Positions 51,454-60,002 of a stretch of DNA of 64,000 nucleotides are shown here, piece by piece. The DNA lies in assembly GCF_029846715.1 (NCBI RefSeq), contig NZ_JARVWW010000012.1, positions 148,707-212,706 on the forward strand, in the 5' to 3' direction. The number at the start of each line of letters is the position of its first letter. Positions within the stretch are counted from its first letter, which is position 1. Under the pieces are notes generated by a model. That model saw only the letters and a list, made by a program, of their open reading frames with translations. It did no database searches and was not told the origin of the DNA. Position numbers and translations under genes: made by a program. The DNA comes from Bradyrhizobium nivariense (lineage in GTDB: Bacteria > Pseudomonadota > Alphaproteobacteria > Rhizobiales > Xanthobacteraceae).

Positions 51454-53019
51454 TCACGCGAAGGTCTTGATGGTCTGGATCACGCCGTCGAGCTCCTTGC
51501 CGGCGCTGTCTTTCAGCGCTGCCTCCCGCAGCCGGCGCGCCCAATCGGCGGCATCATCGCGTCGCTCGACCAGCTTGATTGCCGCCAGTGTCTTGTCGAA
51601 TTTCGACAGCCCCCGGCTGTGGGTATCGGAATAGCCCTTCACCAGGCGTCGGCATTGCAGGATTTCGACACCCAGCTGGTAGTTGGTGCCGACCGCCTCG
51701 GTCGCGGCCTTGAGCCATTGGCCCCGGTGAGCTGTCTCGACGGCGTGACGCAGCGACCGGCGGCGCATGCCGCGAAGTCCGGCAACGACATAGAGCGCCA
51801 GGAACCAGGGCAGTGAATAGGTCCGCACCCGGCGCCCCTTGTTGATGCGGCGATCGAGCCAGCCGAGCAGGCGCGGCTTCGCGCCCAACCAGCGGCCGAG
51901 GCCCACCGGCAGCATGCCCATGACCTCCTCCATGCGGGGGTGCATGAATTCCGTGGTCTGGAGCACCTGGCCCTGTGACATCTCGAGCTCGCTCTCGATG
52001 CGCGCGCGCCGACCGGCGCGCGTCTTGAGGTCGGCCACGCGGATCACGTCGTCATAGGTCATGGCGTTGGCGAGGTATTTTGCCGCGGCCTGGGTAAAGG
52101 TATAGCCCCGAGCGGCACCGCCGGAGTTTCGGTCGGCCGTGTGCAGCGATTTGAGGATGTCGAGATATTCGGCGCCATAGGCGACGTCCTGGAAGTCGAC
52201 CACCTTCTTCAGGCCGGCGCGGGCCATGGCGAGTGCGGGCTCGGGCAGCTCCTGCCTCAGCCGGGCGACAAGCCCGGCGAGATCCGGATCGGGCGTCGCG
52301 GGAGTGGAGATGTTGCCGGACGGCTTCGATTGCGCTGGCGCCGCCATGTCTGGAGACTTGGTCTGAACCCGGTCAAAGGCGGCTTCAAATGTCCGTATGC
52401 TGGCCTTGGCACCTTTCTCGCCGGTGCGGATGACGTCGAGATAGCTTTCGCGGCTGAAGGGCAGCACACTGGCCGCAGCGAGCGCGCCGAACATCGCAGC
52501 CGAGATGACGCTGCCGTTCTCGATGGCCAGCGCGTTCAGGTCGAAGATGATCTCGGTCTTGGCGGCGACCCCGATCGCGCCGGTGACGGCACCGCCGTCG
52601 GCGATGCCGTTGCCCGGCGCGATCTTCTCGCCAATCGCAAGCGACCGGTGGTTGGAGGCGATCAGCGTGGTGCGATCCGGCGTCACCAGGCCGCGCAGGA
52701 TGGATCGGCCGGCCTCCATGAACTCCGCCGCCATCACGACATCGACGTCGCCGGGTGTCGGCATCAGCGACAGGATCGGCTTGCGGCCGTCCAGCGGTGG
52801 CATCGCCTCGATGTAGTAGATCGTTGCGCCGGTGCGCTGGGCGACGCCGGGCACCGAGGTCGATTGCGCGACCCACCCGTGGTTCTCCGCGAGCTGGACG
52901 ATCCAGTCGGTCAGGACACCGCCGCCCTGGCCACCCATGGCGACGATCGCCATCGAGATCGGCCGCTCGGTCGCTTCACCCGCGGCGGGGAGGGCCAGTC
53001 GGACGGTCTCGTCTCTCAT
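51454..53019 (-). CDS. iorB: Indolepyruvate ferredoxin oxidoreductase, beta subunit (long form)
   Basis: A 521-aa protein. Residues about 20-215 are the 2-oxoacid:ferredoxin oxidoreductase gamma-type domain (AIVAMGGQGGGVLTDWIVQLA, SVPGVAQRTGATIYYIE). Archaeal IorB ends there. Here a Pro-rich linker and a further 280 residues follow, containing YGAEYLDIL, TQAAAKYLANAMTYDDVIRVADLKTR and basic helices, a domain of unknown function seen in proteobacterial versions. It overlaps iorA by four bases. With IorA it oxidatively decarboxylates aryl pyruvates to aryl-acetyl-CoA. Confidence 0.9.
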   Translation of the reverse strand: MRDETVRLALPAAGEATERPISMAIVAMGGQGGGVLTDWIVQLAENHGWVAQSTSVPGVAQRTGATIYYIEAMPPLDGRKPILSLMPTPGDVDVVMAAEFMEAGRSILRGLVTPDRTTLIASNHRSLAIGEKIAPGNGIADGGAVTGAIGVAAKTEIIFDLNALAIENGSVISAAMFGALAAASVLPFSRESYLDVIRTGEKGAKASIRTFEAAFDRVQTKSPDMAAPAQSKPSGNISTPATPDPDLAGLVARLRQELPEPALAMARAGLKKVVDFQDVAYGAEYLDILKSLHTADRNSGGAARGYTFTQAAAKYLANAMTYDDVIRVADLKTRAGRRARIESELEMSQGQVLQTTEFMHPRMEEVMGMLPVGLGRWLGAKPRLLGWLDRRINKGRRVRTYSLPWFLALYVVAGLRGMRRRSLRHAVETAHRGQWLKAATEAVGTNYQLGVEILQCRRLVKGYSDTHSRGLSKFDKTLAAIKLVERRDDAADWARRLREAALKDSAGKELDGVIQTIKTFA

Positions 53020-55175
53020 GCCAGCGCCTCGAGCGCGGGGCGCCGGCGATCGCGCCGCCGCTGCAGCCAGCCGATCACGGCCATGGCGACCTTCGATTTG
53101 AAAATGTCCCAGCGGGTCGGATTATGGATGACATCGGCGCGATAGAACGACGGGCACAGCACGGCGGCTTCCGCGACCTCGCCGCAATTGCCGCATCCGA
53201 CGCAGGAATTGTCGATGGCTGCAACGGGATCGTCCCGCAAGGGATCGTCGAGCTGTTTCACCGAGAGCGAAGGACAGCCCGAGAGCCGGATGCAGGCATG
53301 GTCGCCCGTGCAGACGTCCTCGTCGACGCCGAAGCGCTCCTTGACGATGCGCAACCCGTCCTTGATCGCCTTGTTGATCTGCGGCTTCACGCGGCGCTGC
53401 TTGTTCAGCATGCATTCGGAGGAGGCGACGATGACCTTGGGGCCTTCGTCCCTGGTCGTCAGCGCTTCCTTCAGAATGTCGCGCATCTTGCCGACGTCAT
53501 AGGTGCGGTCGAGCTGGCGCACCCATTGGCCGCCGATGCCCTTCACGGCCTTGACGATCGAATTGTTGGTGTTGCGCCGCTTGTTGGTCGCGCGCGACGA
53601 CAGGATGTCCTGACCGCCGGTCGCCGAGGTGTAGTAATTGTCGACGATCAGGAAGACGCCGTCATGCTTGTTGAAGACGGCATTGCCGATGCCGCTGGTC
53701 AGTCCGTTGTGCCAGAAGCCGCCGTCGCCCATCACCGCGATCGAGCGCTTGTCGGCCTTGACGTTGAAGGCCGAGGTCGAGGCCGGGCCGAGGCCGAAGC
53801 CCATCGTGGTCGCGCCGATATTGAAGGGCGGCAGGATCGAGAACAGATGACAGCCGATGTCGGCCGAGACATGGTGCTGGCCGAGCTCCTCCTCGACCAG
53901 CTTCATCGCGGCGAAGATCGGCCGTTCCGGACAGCCGGTGCAGAGACCGGGCGGGCGGGCCGGCACCACCTGCTTCAGCTTCTCGACGGCGGGGTGATCG
54001 AGCACGGAAGCGGCGTCCGGCGCCGGCGGCCGGTTGCCGAGCAGTCGGGGCTCGGTCTTCTCCAGGAATTCTCTGATACCACCGAGCAGGACCTGCGCGG
54101 TATAATCGCCGCCCATCGGCAGCACGTCCTTGCCGTGGACGCGTGCGTTGATGTCCTTGCGCCGCAGCACGGTGTTGATCGCCTGCTCCAGATATTCCGG
54201 CTGGCCTTCCTCGACGATGAGGACGGCCTCCTTGTCGAGGCAGAACTCCGCGACCTCGGTGTCGATCACGGGGTAGGTGACGTTCATGACGTAGAGCGAA
54301 ACTTGCGTGTCGCCATAGGCATCCGACAGCCCGAGATATTGCAGCGCGCGGATCACGTTGTTGTACATGCCGCCCTGCATGATGATGCCGACCTTGCCCT
54401 GCTTCGGCCCCATCCATTCATTCAACTTGTTGTCGCGGATGAATCCAACAGCCGCGGGCATCCGCGTCTTGATCTTCTCCTGCTCATGCTCATAGGCCGC
54501 CGGCGGCAGCACGATGCGGTTCACGTCGCGCCTGGGATTGTTCAGCGCGTCCTTGATGGTGTGGGCGGGCTTGACGTTGTCCTTGCAGGCGAAGCTCCCA
54601 TGCATGTGACAGGCGCGAACCCGCACCTCCAGCATCACCGGGGTGTTCGAGAACTCGGAGAGCTCAAAACCCTTCTCGATCAAATTGACGATGCACTCAT
54701 GGTCGGGCCGTGGGTCCAGCAGCCAGATCTGCGATTTCATCGCGAAGGCATGGGTGCGCTCCTGCATGATGGAGGAGCCTTCGCCGTAATCCTCGCCGAC
54801 GATGATCATCGTGCCGCCGGTGACGCCGCCCGAGGCGAGATTGGCGAGCGCGTCGGAGGCGACGTTGGTGCCGACCGTCGATTTCCACGCAACCGCGCCG
54901 CGCAGGGGATACATCACTGAGGCCGACAGCATGGCCGCTGCCGCCGCTTCATTGGCTGAGCTCTGGAACACGACGCCGAGATCGTCGAGCACATCCTTGG
55001 CGTCGGCCAGCACGTCCATCAGGTGCGAGATCGGCGAGCCCTGGTAGCCGCCGACATAAGCGACGCCGGATTGCAGCAGCGCCTTGGTGATGGCGAGGAT
55101 GCCTTCGCCGCGGAACGTATCGCCATCGCCGAGCCGGAGATCCTCGACCTCGCGAGCAAAAGACCGTTCAGCCAT
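53016..55175 (-). CDS. iorA: Indolepyruvate ferredoxin oxidoreductase, alpha subunit
   Basis: A 719-aa thiamine-diphosphate enzyme: pyrimidine-binding domain (YVGGYQGSPISHLMDVL), TPP-binding motif GDGGFWHNGLTSGIGNAVFNKHDGVFLIVDN, CTGCPERP, and two C-terminal cysteine clusters (CTGDHACIRLSGCP and CVGCGNCGEVAEAAVLCP) for iron-sulfur clusters. The spacing in the first cluster differs from a standard ferredoxin (CTGDHAC). It oxidises indolepyruvate or phenylpyruvate to the acyl-CoA with ferredoxin as acceptor. The promoter at 55191-55227 serves it. Confidence 0.93.
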   Translation of the reverse strand: MAERSFAREVEDLRLGDGDTFRGEGILAITKALLQSGVAYVGGYQGSPISHLMDVLADAKDVLDDLGVVFQSSANEAAAAAMLSASVMYPLRGAVAWKSTVGTNVASDALANLASGGVTGGTMIIVGEDYGEGSSIMQERTHAFAMKSQIWLLDPRPDHECIVNLIEKGFELSEFSNTPVMLEVRVRACHMHGSFACKDNVKPAHTIKDALNNPRRDVNRIVLPPAAYEHEQEKIKTRMPAAVGFIRDNKLNEWMGPKQGKVGIIMQGGMYNNVIRALQYLGLSDAYGDTQVSLYVMNVTYPVIDTEVAEFCLDKEAVLIVEEGQPEYLEQAINTVLRRKDINARVHGKDVLPMGGDYTAQVLLGGIREFLEKTEPRLLGNRPPAPDAASVLDHPAVEKLKQVVPARPPGLCTGCPERPIFAAMKLVEEELGQHHVSADIGCHLFSILPPFNIGATTMGFGLGPASTSAFNVKADKRSIAVMGDGGFWHNGLTSGIGNAVFNKHDGVFLIVDNYYTSATGGQDILSSRATNKRRNTNNSIVKAVKGIGGQWVRQLDRTYDVGKMRDILKEALTTRDEGPKVIVASSECMLNKQRRVKPQINKAIKDGLRIVKERFGVDEDVCTGDHACIRLSGCPSLSVKQLDDPLRDDPVAAIDNSCVGCGNCGEVAEAAVLCPSFYRADVIHNPTRWDIFKSKVAMAVIGWLQRRRDRRRPALEALA

Positions 55176-55190
55176 TGCACCCTCCAGAAA

Positions 55191-55227
55191 TATGCGATAG
55201 CATACGTTTACATGTGAAGTAAGTCAA
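55191..55227 (-). promoter_or_regulatory. Strong promoter and operator candidate for iorAB
   Basis: On the minus strand TTGACT (55222-55227), exactly 17 bases, then TATGCT (55199-55204). The -10 lies inside the perfect dyad TATGC-GATA-GCATA (55191-55204), and ACATGT lies in the spacer. Both elements recur at the Rieske operon promoter (44901-44928). A repressor on the dyad would cover the -10; MarR proteins from 50331-51319 are the likely binders. Confidence 0.65.
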
Positions 55228-55302
55228 CGCCGCGCCATGCTATCACGCTTGCAGACCTCTGCTCCGAAAGCGCGATCATGAGCCAGCGACAGGGTAGGGC
55301 CA

Positions 55303-56331
55303 ATGCTGAAGCTGCCTCGCTTTAGAGCTGCCGCCGTCCAGGCTTCACCTGTCTATCTCAACCCGGGCGCGACGGCCGACAAGGCGGCTTCACTGGTCCG
55401 TGAAGCGGCGGGCAACGGTGCGAAGCTCGTCGCGTTCCCCGAAGTGTTCGTTCCCGGCTATCCCTATTGGAATTGGATCACCGATCCCATCACGGGGAGT
55501 GCGTGGTTCGAGAAACTCGTCAAGGCATCGGTTCTCGTGCCGGGTCCGGAGGTCGACGTCGTCAGGAAGGCTGCGCGCGATACGGGCTGCTACGTCGTGC
55601 TCGGCGTGAACGAGCGCAGCCCGGTCTCGCTGGGCGCGATCTACAATACGCTCGTCTTCATCGGGCCGGACGGTGCGCTGCTCGGCAAGCACCGCAAGCT
55701 GGTGCCAACCTGGGCAGAGAAGCTGACCTGGACCGGCGGTGACGGATCGAGCCTGCGCGTCTATGATACCGAGATCGGGCGTCTCGGAGGCTTGGCCTGC
55801 GGCGAGAACACCAACACGCTCGCGCGCTTTGCCCTGCTGGGGCAGGGCGAGCTCGTGCATGTCGCCAGCTACATCTCGCTTCCCGTCGCGCCCCCCGACT
55901 ACGACATGGCGGAGGCGATCAAGTTGCGCGCGATTGCCCACTCTTTTGAAGGCAAGATCTTTACGATCGTCTCCTGTTCGACCGTGTCGGAGGAGATCAT
56001 CACCGCGATGGAGACCGTCGTTCCCGACGCACGCGCGCGTTTGCAGCGGAAGTCGAGCGCATTCTCTGGCATCATCGGACCGGACGGGCGGCTGGTCGGC
56101 GCGCCCCTGATCGACGACGAAGGCATCGTCTACGCCGACATCGACCTCGAGCGCTGCATTCAACCGAAGCAGATGCACGACATCGTCGGGCACTACAACC
56201 GGTTCGACATTTTCGATTTGCGGGTCAATCGGCGTCCGCTGGCGCCGCTGGACCTCGCCGATGGTGAACGCACAACGGGCGAGGCCGCGGAACAGGGCTT
56301 CACGCCGATCCCGCTCAGATCGGAAGCATGA
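55303..56331 (+). CDS. Nitrilase (carbon-nitrogen hydrolase)
   Basis: A 342-aa nitrilase with the Glu-Lys-Cys triad: Glu47 in FPEVFVPGYPYW, Lys132 in HRKLVPTW, Cys166 in LACGENTN. The CGENTN context and length match true nitrilases acting on aryl or indolyl nitriles rather than amidases. AGGG lies upstream of ATG 55303. Divergent from iorAB. Converting an aryl-acetonitrile such as indole-3-acetonitrile to the acid would feed the same pathway; this is an inference. Confidence 0.92.
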   Translation: MLKLPRFRAAAVQASPVYLNPGATADKAASLVREAAGNGAKLVAFPEVFVPGYPYWNWITDPITGSAWFEKLVKASVLVPGPEVDVVRKAARDTGCYVVLGVNERSPVSLGAIYNTLVFIGPDGALLGKHRKLVPTWAEKLTWTGGDGSSLRVYDTEIGRLGGLACGENTNTLARFALLGQGELVHVASYISLPVAPPDYDMAEAIKLRAIAHSFEGKIFTIVSCSTVSEEIITAMETVVPDARARLQRKSSAFSGIIGPDGRLVGAPLIDDEGIVYADIDLERCIQPKQMHDIVGHYNRFDIFDLRVNRRPLAPLDLADGERTTGEAAEQGFTPIPLRSEA

Positions 56332-56431
56332 TGAAATGAGGTCTGTTTGCAAACCGCGAAGAAGGTGCGCTCCCGCTCGCGGGCAGGGCAATCGCATATG
56401 GTGTGCACGATGCGGCGGCATCGGCACTGGG

Positions 56432-56555
56432 CTCCCTCTCCCGCTTGCGGGGGAGGGCTGGGGTGGGGGTGCTTCCCCAATCGAGACATTCCCCGTGTGG
56501 AGAGAGCCCCCACCCGGCGCTGCGCGCCGACCTCCCCCGCAAGCGGGAGAGGTTG
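56432..56555 (-). repeat. Intergenic palindromic repeat, copy B
   Basis: Same family as 50153-50274 in reverse orientation: CCTCCCCCGCAAGCGGGAGAGG at one end, CTCTCCCGCTTGCGGGGGAG at the other, a GGCGC...GCGCC hairpin and a CCCGTGTGGAGAGA segment between. It lies in the 308-base gap between the nitrilase and the gentisate-dioxygenase-like gene; the rest of that gap has no gene. The gap suggests the downstream genes have their own promoter. Confidence 0.75.
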
Positions 56556-56639
56556 AGCACCACCGTGGCCCGATCAGCTCTCAACCAAACTCATTTGCTC
56601 TAGCCGGTTGAAGCCGAAAGACAGGACTTGGAGGATAGG

Positions 56640-57746
56640 ATGCGCGAGAACGTCGTCGGTCGGGCCAATGTCGAGGACACGCCCGAGCTCAAGGCCTATT
56701 ACAAGGACCTCGAAAAGGTCGAAGCTGGCGCGCTCTGGACGGTCGCCAACAAGATCGAGCCGTGGGCGCCGCAATCGGCGTCTGTTCCCGTGCTCTGGCG
56801 CTACAACGATCTGCGCGAGCACGTGCTGCGGTCGGTCGAGCTGGTCTCGCCGGAGAAGGCGGGACGCCGGGTGATCTATCTCAACAATCCCGGCCGCCGC
56901 GACGTATCGGCCGCGGTCGGCTGGCTCTATTCGGGATTGCAGGTGATGCACCCCGGCGAAGTCGCCACGGCGCATGCGCATTCGGCGTCCGCCTTGCGCT
57001 TCATCATGGAAGGGGCGGGGGCCTACACCATCGTCGACGGTCACAAGATGACACTGGGCGCACGGGATTTCGTGCTGACGCCGAACGGCACCTGGCACGA
57101 GCATGGCGTCGACGGCAACGGCTCGGTCTGCATCTGGCAGGATGGGCTCGACATCCCGCTCGTCAATGCGCTGGAAGCGAACTTCTTCGCGGTCCATCCG
57201 AGGGTTCAGCAGGAAGACTCCGGCTATCCCGTGGACGGCACGACCAAGACCTGGGGCAATCCCGGTCTTCGCCCGGCCGGCTGGAAATGGTCGAAGGGCT
57301 ATTCCCCCATGTTCAAATATGAGTGGGAGCCGACCTACGATTCCTTGCGGAAATATGCCGCCGCGACTGATGGGTCGCCCTACGACGGCATTCTCATGAA
57401 CTACGTCAACCCGGTCACCGGCGGACACGTGATGCAGACGATCGGCGCCAGCATGCAGTTGCTGCGGCCGGGCGAACGAACGAAATCGCATCGGCACACC
57501 GGCAGCTTCATCTACCAGGTCGCCAAGGGCCGTGGTTATTCGGTGATCGGCGGCAAGCGCTTCGAGTGGGAGGAGCGCGACATCTTCTGCGTTCCGTCCT
57601 GGGCCTGGCACGAGCACGGCAATGCGTCGGACAGCGAGGATGCCTGCCTGTTCTGCTTCAACGATCTGCCTGTCATCGAAAGTCTCGGCTTCTACCGGGA
57701 AGAAGCCTATGGCGACAATGCGGGCCACCAGCCAGTTGCCGCCTGA
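56640..57746 (+). CDS. Gentisate 1,2-dioxygenase-like cupin protein
   Basis: A 368-aa bicupin. The first cupin carries TAHAHSASALRFIMEG and the second RTKSHRHTGSFIYQVAKGRG with VPSWAWHEHGN. Histidines in the first bind the Fe(II) of gentisate or related hydroxybenzoate dioxygenases. ATG 56640 has GGAGG five bases upstream; a TTG at 56628 overlaps it. The next gene is an FAH-family hydrolase, the classical partner after gentisate cleavage (maleylpyruvate). Confidence 0.9.
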   Translation: MRENVVGRANVEDTPELKAYYKDLEKVEAGALWTVANKIEPWAPQSASVPVLWRYNDLREHVLRSVELVSPEKAGRRVIYLNNPGRRDVSAAVGWLYSGLQVMHPGEVATAHAHSASALRFIMEGAGAYTIVDGHKMTLGARDFVLTPNGTWHEHGVDGNGSVCIWQDGLDIPLVNALEANFFAVHPRVQQEDSGYPVDGTTKTWGNPGLRPAGWKWSKGYSPMFKYEWEPTYDSLRKYAAATDGSPYDGILMNYVNPVTGGHVMQTIGASMQLLRPGERTKSHRHTGSFIYQVAKGRGYSVIGGKRFEWEERDIFCVPSWAWHEHGNASDSEDACLFCFNDLPVIESLGFYREEAYGDNAGHQPVAA

Positions 57747-57789
57747 CGTCCTCACACAGAATTCAACCGAAAGAGCCGGATAAAGCTTC

Positions 57790-58698
57790 ATGCGCCTTGT
57801 TACCTACACCTTGGGCACCAGCGGTGCCCGTCTCGGAGTCCTTGTTGACGGATTGGTTGTGGACGTCGAGCACCTCGGTGCGTCGCTTGGCTTTGCATGG
57901 CCGAGCGACATGCTGTCGTTGATCGACAACAGCGTGACACTGCTGCCGGCGCTCAAGGAGTGCCTGGAGACCGCCAATGGCCGTTTCCCGGCCGGCTCCG
58001 CGGTTCCGGTCGAGGATGTGAAGCTGCAGGCGCCGATCCCGCGTCCGCGAAAGAACATCTTCGGCATCGGGCTGAACTACCGCGCACATGTCGCGGAGTC
58101 CGCCAAGAGCCTGGATACGGACAAGGATCTGCCGAAGCAGCCGGTCGTCTTCTCCAAGCCGCCGACCTCCGTGATCGGTCCGGGTGCGGCGATCCAGCAC
58201 AACGCGAAAATGACGCAGCAGCTCGACTGGGAAGTCGAGCTCGCCGTCATCATCGGCAAGACCGCGACGCGCGTCGCGACCGAGAAAGCGATCGATCACG
58301 TCTTTGGCTATTCGGTGATGATCGACATTTCCGCGCGCGACAATCGCCGCGCCGGCCAGTGGATCTTCTCCAAGGGCATGGACACCTATGCGCCGTTCGG
58401 CCCGTGCATCGTCACCGCCGACGAGATTCCAGATCCGCATGACCTGCGGCTCTGGCTGACGAAGAACGGAGTCATGAAGCAGGAGTCCAACACCAAATAC
58501 ATGATCTTCGACATTCCGGTCCTGATATCAGACATTTCATCGGGCATGACACTCGAGCCGGGCGACATCATCGCGACCGGAACGCCCGAAGGCGTCGGCG
58601 CCGGCAGGACTCCCCAGGAATGGCTGTGGCCGGGCGACGTCGTGGAGGCTGGAGTCGATGGCATCGGTGTCATCCGGCACCCCGTCGTCGCGATCTGA
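57790..58698 (+). CDS. Fumarylacetoacetate-hydrolase-family protein
   Basis: A 302-aa FAH-domain hydrolase. IFGIGLNYRAHVAES, VVFSKPPTSVIGPG, the metal Glu pair in DWEVELAVIIGK and the GTPEGVGAGR motif are present. Enzymes of this type hydrolyse fumarylpyruvate or decarboxylate/isomerise ring-cleavage products. With the upstream gentisate-type dioxygenase it gives a short lower pathway to central metabolites; no separate maleylpyruvate isomerase is visible, so direct hydrolysis is possible. Confidence 0.92.
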   Translation: MRLVTYTLGTSGARLGVLVDGLVVDVEHLGASLGFAWPSDMLSLIDNSVTLLPALKECLETANGRFPAGSAVPVEDVKLQAPIPRPRKNIFGIGLNYRAHVAESAKSLDTDKDLPKQPVVFSKPPTSVIGPGAAIQHNAKMTQQLDWEVELAVIIGKTATRVATEKAIDHVFGYSVMIDISARDNRRAGQWIFSKGMDTYAPFGPCIVTADEIPDPHDLRLWLTKNGVMKQESNTKYMIFDIPVLISDISSGMTLEPGDIIATGTPEGVGAGRTPQEWLWPGDVVEAGVDGIGVIRHPVVAI

Positions 58699-59135
58699 TG
58701 ACGTCGTTCTCGTTCGACCGCGAGCTGAGGTTCGGCGACTGCGACCCCTCCGGCATCGCTTATTTTCCGTCCTACCTGAACATCCTCAATGGCGTCGTCG
58801 AGGATTTCTGGGCGGCGATCGGGTTTCCGTGGCCGCAATTGATCACGGTCCGCAAGATCGGCACGCCCACGGTGCATCTGACCTGCGATTTTTCCCGGCC
58901 GTCGAGGTTCGGTGATCTCCTGACGTTCAGCTTGCGCATCGTCCGGGTGGGCGGATCATCTCTCCATTTGGAGCATGTCGTCTCGGGCGCAGATGGCAGG
59001 CGCTGGCGCGCCCGCCAGATCCTTGCCGCGACCTCGCTGGTGGATCACCATGCGATTCCATGGCCCGATGATATTCGCGCCGCGCTCGTGCCACATGTGA
59101 GCGTGGACGAAGGCGCTGAGGCAACACCCGCATGA
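58698..59135 (+). CDS. Hotdog-fold acyl-CoA thioesterase (4-hydroxybenzoyl-CoA thioesterase type)
   Basis: A 145-aa hotdog protein: FGDCDPSGIAYFPSYLNILN contains the catalytic Asp typical of the 4-hydroxybenzoyl-CoA thioesterase subfamily. The ATG overlaps the FAH stop (TGATG). It would release a hydroxyaromatic acid from CoA, for instance to give the dioxygenase substrate after the CoA ligase and ring oxidation steps. Confidence 0.9.
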   Translation: MTSFSFDRELRFGDCDPSGIAYFPSYLNILNGVVEDFWAAIGFPWPQLITVRKIGTPTVHLTCDFSRPSRFGDLLTFSLRIVRVGGSSLHLEHVVSGADGRRWRARQILAATSLVDHHAIPWPDDIRAALVPHVSVDEGAEATPA

Positions 59136-59854
59136 TCTCGCTTTTCATCACATTCTCCGATCCGGCAGGCGAACGGCGGCTTCATCCCGATGAAATTGCC
59201 GCCGTAGTGGAGCTGGCCGGATCAATCCCGGAGATGACCGAAGGCGTGCTGTTCACGCCGCTCGAACAGTCGGTCGATCATCCCTTCAAAGCCGATGGCT
59301 CCGGCCCTGTGTTTGCGCTTCAACTGCGGTTTCCCGACCTGTTCGCGTGCGAGGCGGTGATGGACCGTGGCGGCGTCCTCGCCAGCCTTGCGACAGGTGC
59401 CGGACTATCCGGCCTCACCGGATTGGACGTCACCCATCAGGTGATGCTGACGCGCTCGTTTCCGGTCGACGTTGCCGAGCACCCGCCGGGCACGGTCACT
59501 CCATGCAGCTACCTCGTGCACTATCCCGGCCCGGCCGAGGACATGAACGCCTGGAACCTGCACTACCTGGAGCATCATCCATCGATCATGCGGACCTTCC
59601 CCAACGTCCGCCAGATCGAAATCTACACCCGCGTCGATTGGATCGACCGGCTGCCGTCGCAGCGCGTCGAGCACATGCAGCGCAACAAGCTGGTGTTCGA
59701 CAGCCCGGAAGCCCTCGCGCACGCGCTCGCCTCCGACGTGATCAAGCGCATGCGCGCGGACTTCGTGAAATTCCCGCCGTTCGCAGGTGGCAACAAGCAT
59801 TTTCCGATGCTGACGCGGGTGGCCATGGCTAGGCCTAGCGAACCGAGAGCGTGA
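59132..59854 (+). CDS. EthD-like dimeric alpha/beta-barrel protein, two-half
   Basis: A 240-aa protein with an N-terminal ferredoxin-like half (ISLFITFSDPAGERRL) and a C-terminal EthD-type half (CSYLVHYPGPAEDMNAWNLHYLEHH, RQIEIYTRVDW). Histidines LHYLEHH occupy the usual EthD active pocket. It overlaps the thioesterase gene by four bases and ends the aromatic operon. EthD relatives assist monooxygenases or cyclise aromatic products; the role here is unknown. Confidence 0.8.
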   Translation: MISLFITFSDPAGERRLHPDEIAAVVELAGSIPEMTEGVLFTPLEQSVDHPFKADGSGPVFALQLRFPDLFACEAVMDRGGVLASLATGAGLSGLTGLDVTHQVMLTRSFPVDVAEHPPGTVTPCSYLVHYPGPAEDMNAWNLHYLEHHPSIMRTFPNVRQIEIYTRVDWIDRLPSQRVEHMQRNKLVFDSPEALAHALASDVIKRMRADFVKFPPFAGGNKHFPMLTRVAMARPSEPRA

Positions 59855-60002
59855 ATAAATTCAGATGAACCGCCAGATGTGCTTTGGCGCTCCTTTCAGA
59901 CTCGGATTACAGGTCACCGCACGTCGCTAAAGGGCCAGAGGCAGACTCGTTCGTCGACCGCTAATGGCGGACTACAGCCAGTCGCGACCGCCAAAGCAAT
60001 GC

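Noticed and set aside
52755..54920. 721-codon plus-strand open frame opposite iorA and the start of iorB
   Set aside because: The minus strand encodes IorA/IorB with clear motifs; the plus frame is low-complexity, Arg/Asp-rich and arises from GC-rich third positions.
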